This document shows, piece by piece, positions 63,259-64,000 of a stretch of 64,000 nucleotides of DNA (position 1 is the stretch's first letter; every line of letters starts with the position of its first letter). This DNA comes from Corynebacterium jeikeium (GTDB lineage Bacteria; Actinomycetota; Actinomycetes; Mycobacteriales; Mycobacteriaceae). The DNA lies in NCBI RefSeq assembly GCF_000738265.1, contig NZ_JFCQ01000020.1:186001-250000 (forward strand), given 5' to 3'. The notes beneath the pieces are model-generated. The model did no database searches. It was not told the DNA's origin and was given only the letters and a program-made list of their open reading frames with translations. A program made the translations under genes and the position numbers.

Positions 63259-64000
63259 CTGCAACTACCTGGTGCAACCACTCCGCCAGTTCGTCTACCC
63301 GCTGCCGCCACACCGCGGGAGCTGCGATGATGTGTTCACTGTCGTACTCGAAGAGCTGCACCTCGGTGCCGCTGTCTTCGAAGTATTTCTTTACGACGCC
63401 CCCTCCGGTTCCCCGACTATCAAACTTCGCCAGGGATACTGCCGTGGGAACCCCTGCAATATCCACCGCGAACCCCTCCGGGATTCGCGGGCTGAGCGCC
63501 GCCAGGAAATCCAGCCCACAGGCCGCACCCACAACCTGGCTCGCTGCCACCAATCCACTGCCGAAGACGATCAAACCAAAGGCGTTAGGCTCCAGCTCCT
63601 CCTTGACCTGCGCGATCGCCTCCGCAACATCCTGCTGGGTGAGGTCCCAGGCTCCGTAGCCGGGAAGCGGGTAGGTCAGATCCACAATGGTCACCCCAGA
63701 GCGCTCTGCGATGGAAGCGAAAAGCGGCAGCCAGAACTGGTCGTGACTTGCACCGTCACCGAACCACCCTGGTCCGCCGTGCAAACTCACGGCTACAGCG
63801 CCGGTGGGATTAGGGGGCGTCAACACTGTGCCTGCAACCCCATCCGGCAGGGCGCGATACTGCTTCGACCAGGGTTCGGCCCGCACCTGGGAGGTGTAAG
63901 CGACGTGCGGCATGCGGTGGTCCAGCCCAGCGCCCAGCACCAACAGGCTGCTGTGCGCCAACAGGTCAGGGACGCGTGCCCACATCCGTTCGGTATCGTC
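63251..64000 (-). CDS. Alpha/beta-hydrolase-like protein, 5' end outside window
   Basis: At least 249 residues; the frame is open through base 64000 (DDTER before the first ATG at 63985), so the start is probably beyond the edge. An HGGPG oxyanion motif (SLHGGPGWFG) and an acidic-His end (YDSEHIIAAP) fit the fold, but the nucleophile elbow reads VFGSGLVA, not a clean G-x-S-x-G, so activity is uncertain. Same strand as the transporter and YcsI genes; its stop codon lies inside their operator, so it may belong to a separate upstream transcript. Confidence 0.7.
   Translation of the reverse strand, partial: DDTERMWARVPDLLAHSSLLVLGAGLDHRMPHVAYTSQVRAEPWSKQYRALPDGVAGTVLTPPNPTGAVAVSLHGGPGWFGDGASHDQFWLPLFASIAERSGVTIVDLTYPLPGYGAWDLTQQDVAEAIAQVKEELEPNAFGLIVFGSGLVAASQVVGAACGLDFLAALSPRIPEGFAVDIAGVPTAVSLAKFDSRGTGGGVVKKYFEDSGTEVQLFEYDSEHIIAAPAVWRQRVDELAEWLHQVVADC

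Overview
The window is a stretch of high-GC actinobacterial chromosome that reads as Corynebacterium. Several gene orders match what I recall of corynebacterial genomes: gltA beside an FKBP-type isomerase and serC, serC followed by sepH and a DUF6928 gene, a csp gene beside an rpf gene, an XPB helicase beside its helicase-associated partner, lhr overlapping nei2, and cysQ near thyA-folA. A DtxR-type iron box and GlxR-type TGTGA-N6-TCACA sites fit the same genus. Long proline-catabolic and acyl-CoA-type genes plus two lipases suggest a lipophilic, host-associated species, possibly of the jeikeium/urealyticum group, but the species is a guess from memory.

Layout. 1-11.3 kb: AbgT-type transporter (cut by the window edge), putA, prfB, an inositol-monophosphatase paralogue, hisN, a succinate-semialdehyde-type dehydrogenase and pgi. 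11.3-15.4 kb: an accessory patch with a tandem duplication of a small secreted-protein gene. One copy has a frameshift in a C-tract, and each copy is preceded by a 122-bp element with inverted-repeat ends. The patch also holds two secreted proteins with Lys/Glu/Pro/Ala repeats, one of which looks aerolysin-like, and an AT-richer gap. 15.4-25.6 kb: nei2 and lhr, cysQ, two overlapping lipases, thyA-folA. 25.6-33 kb: an AT-richer five-gene transport operon (ECF S, T and double-ATPase subunits plus two exporter-fold ABC proteins) behind a DtxR box, bordered by an IS481-type transposase remnant and tRNA-Arg(CCT). 33-55.9 kb: mostly conserved core genes. 56-64 kb: a 5-oxoproline (pyroglutamate) utilisation locus.

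How parts fit together. The 5-oxoproline locus consists of two convergent transcription units: pxpA, a pxpB-pxpC fusion, a biotin carboxylase/BCCP protein and a GntR-FCD regulator on the plus strand, and an NRAMP-fold transporter with a DUF1445 (YcsI) protein on the minus strand. Both units carry the same 12-mer, ATTGTTGAACAA, just upstream, which fits the FadR-type operator pattern, so the local GntR protein probably controls both. The gene content parallels the Bacillus ycsFGI-kipIAR operon. The ECF/ABC operon is probably an iron-repressed importer for a metal chelate. Its low-GC composition, neighbouring tRNA and transposase remnant suggest it was acquired.

Limits. No database or structure search was possible. 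Family names rest on recognisable motifs and remembered family features. Promoters and operators are by eye.
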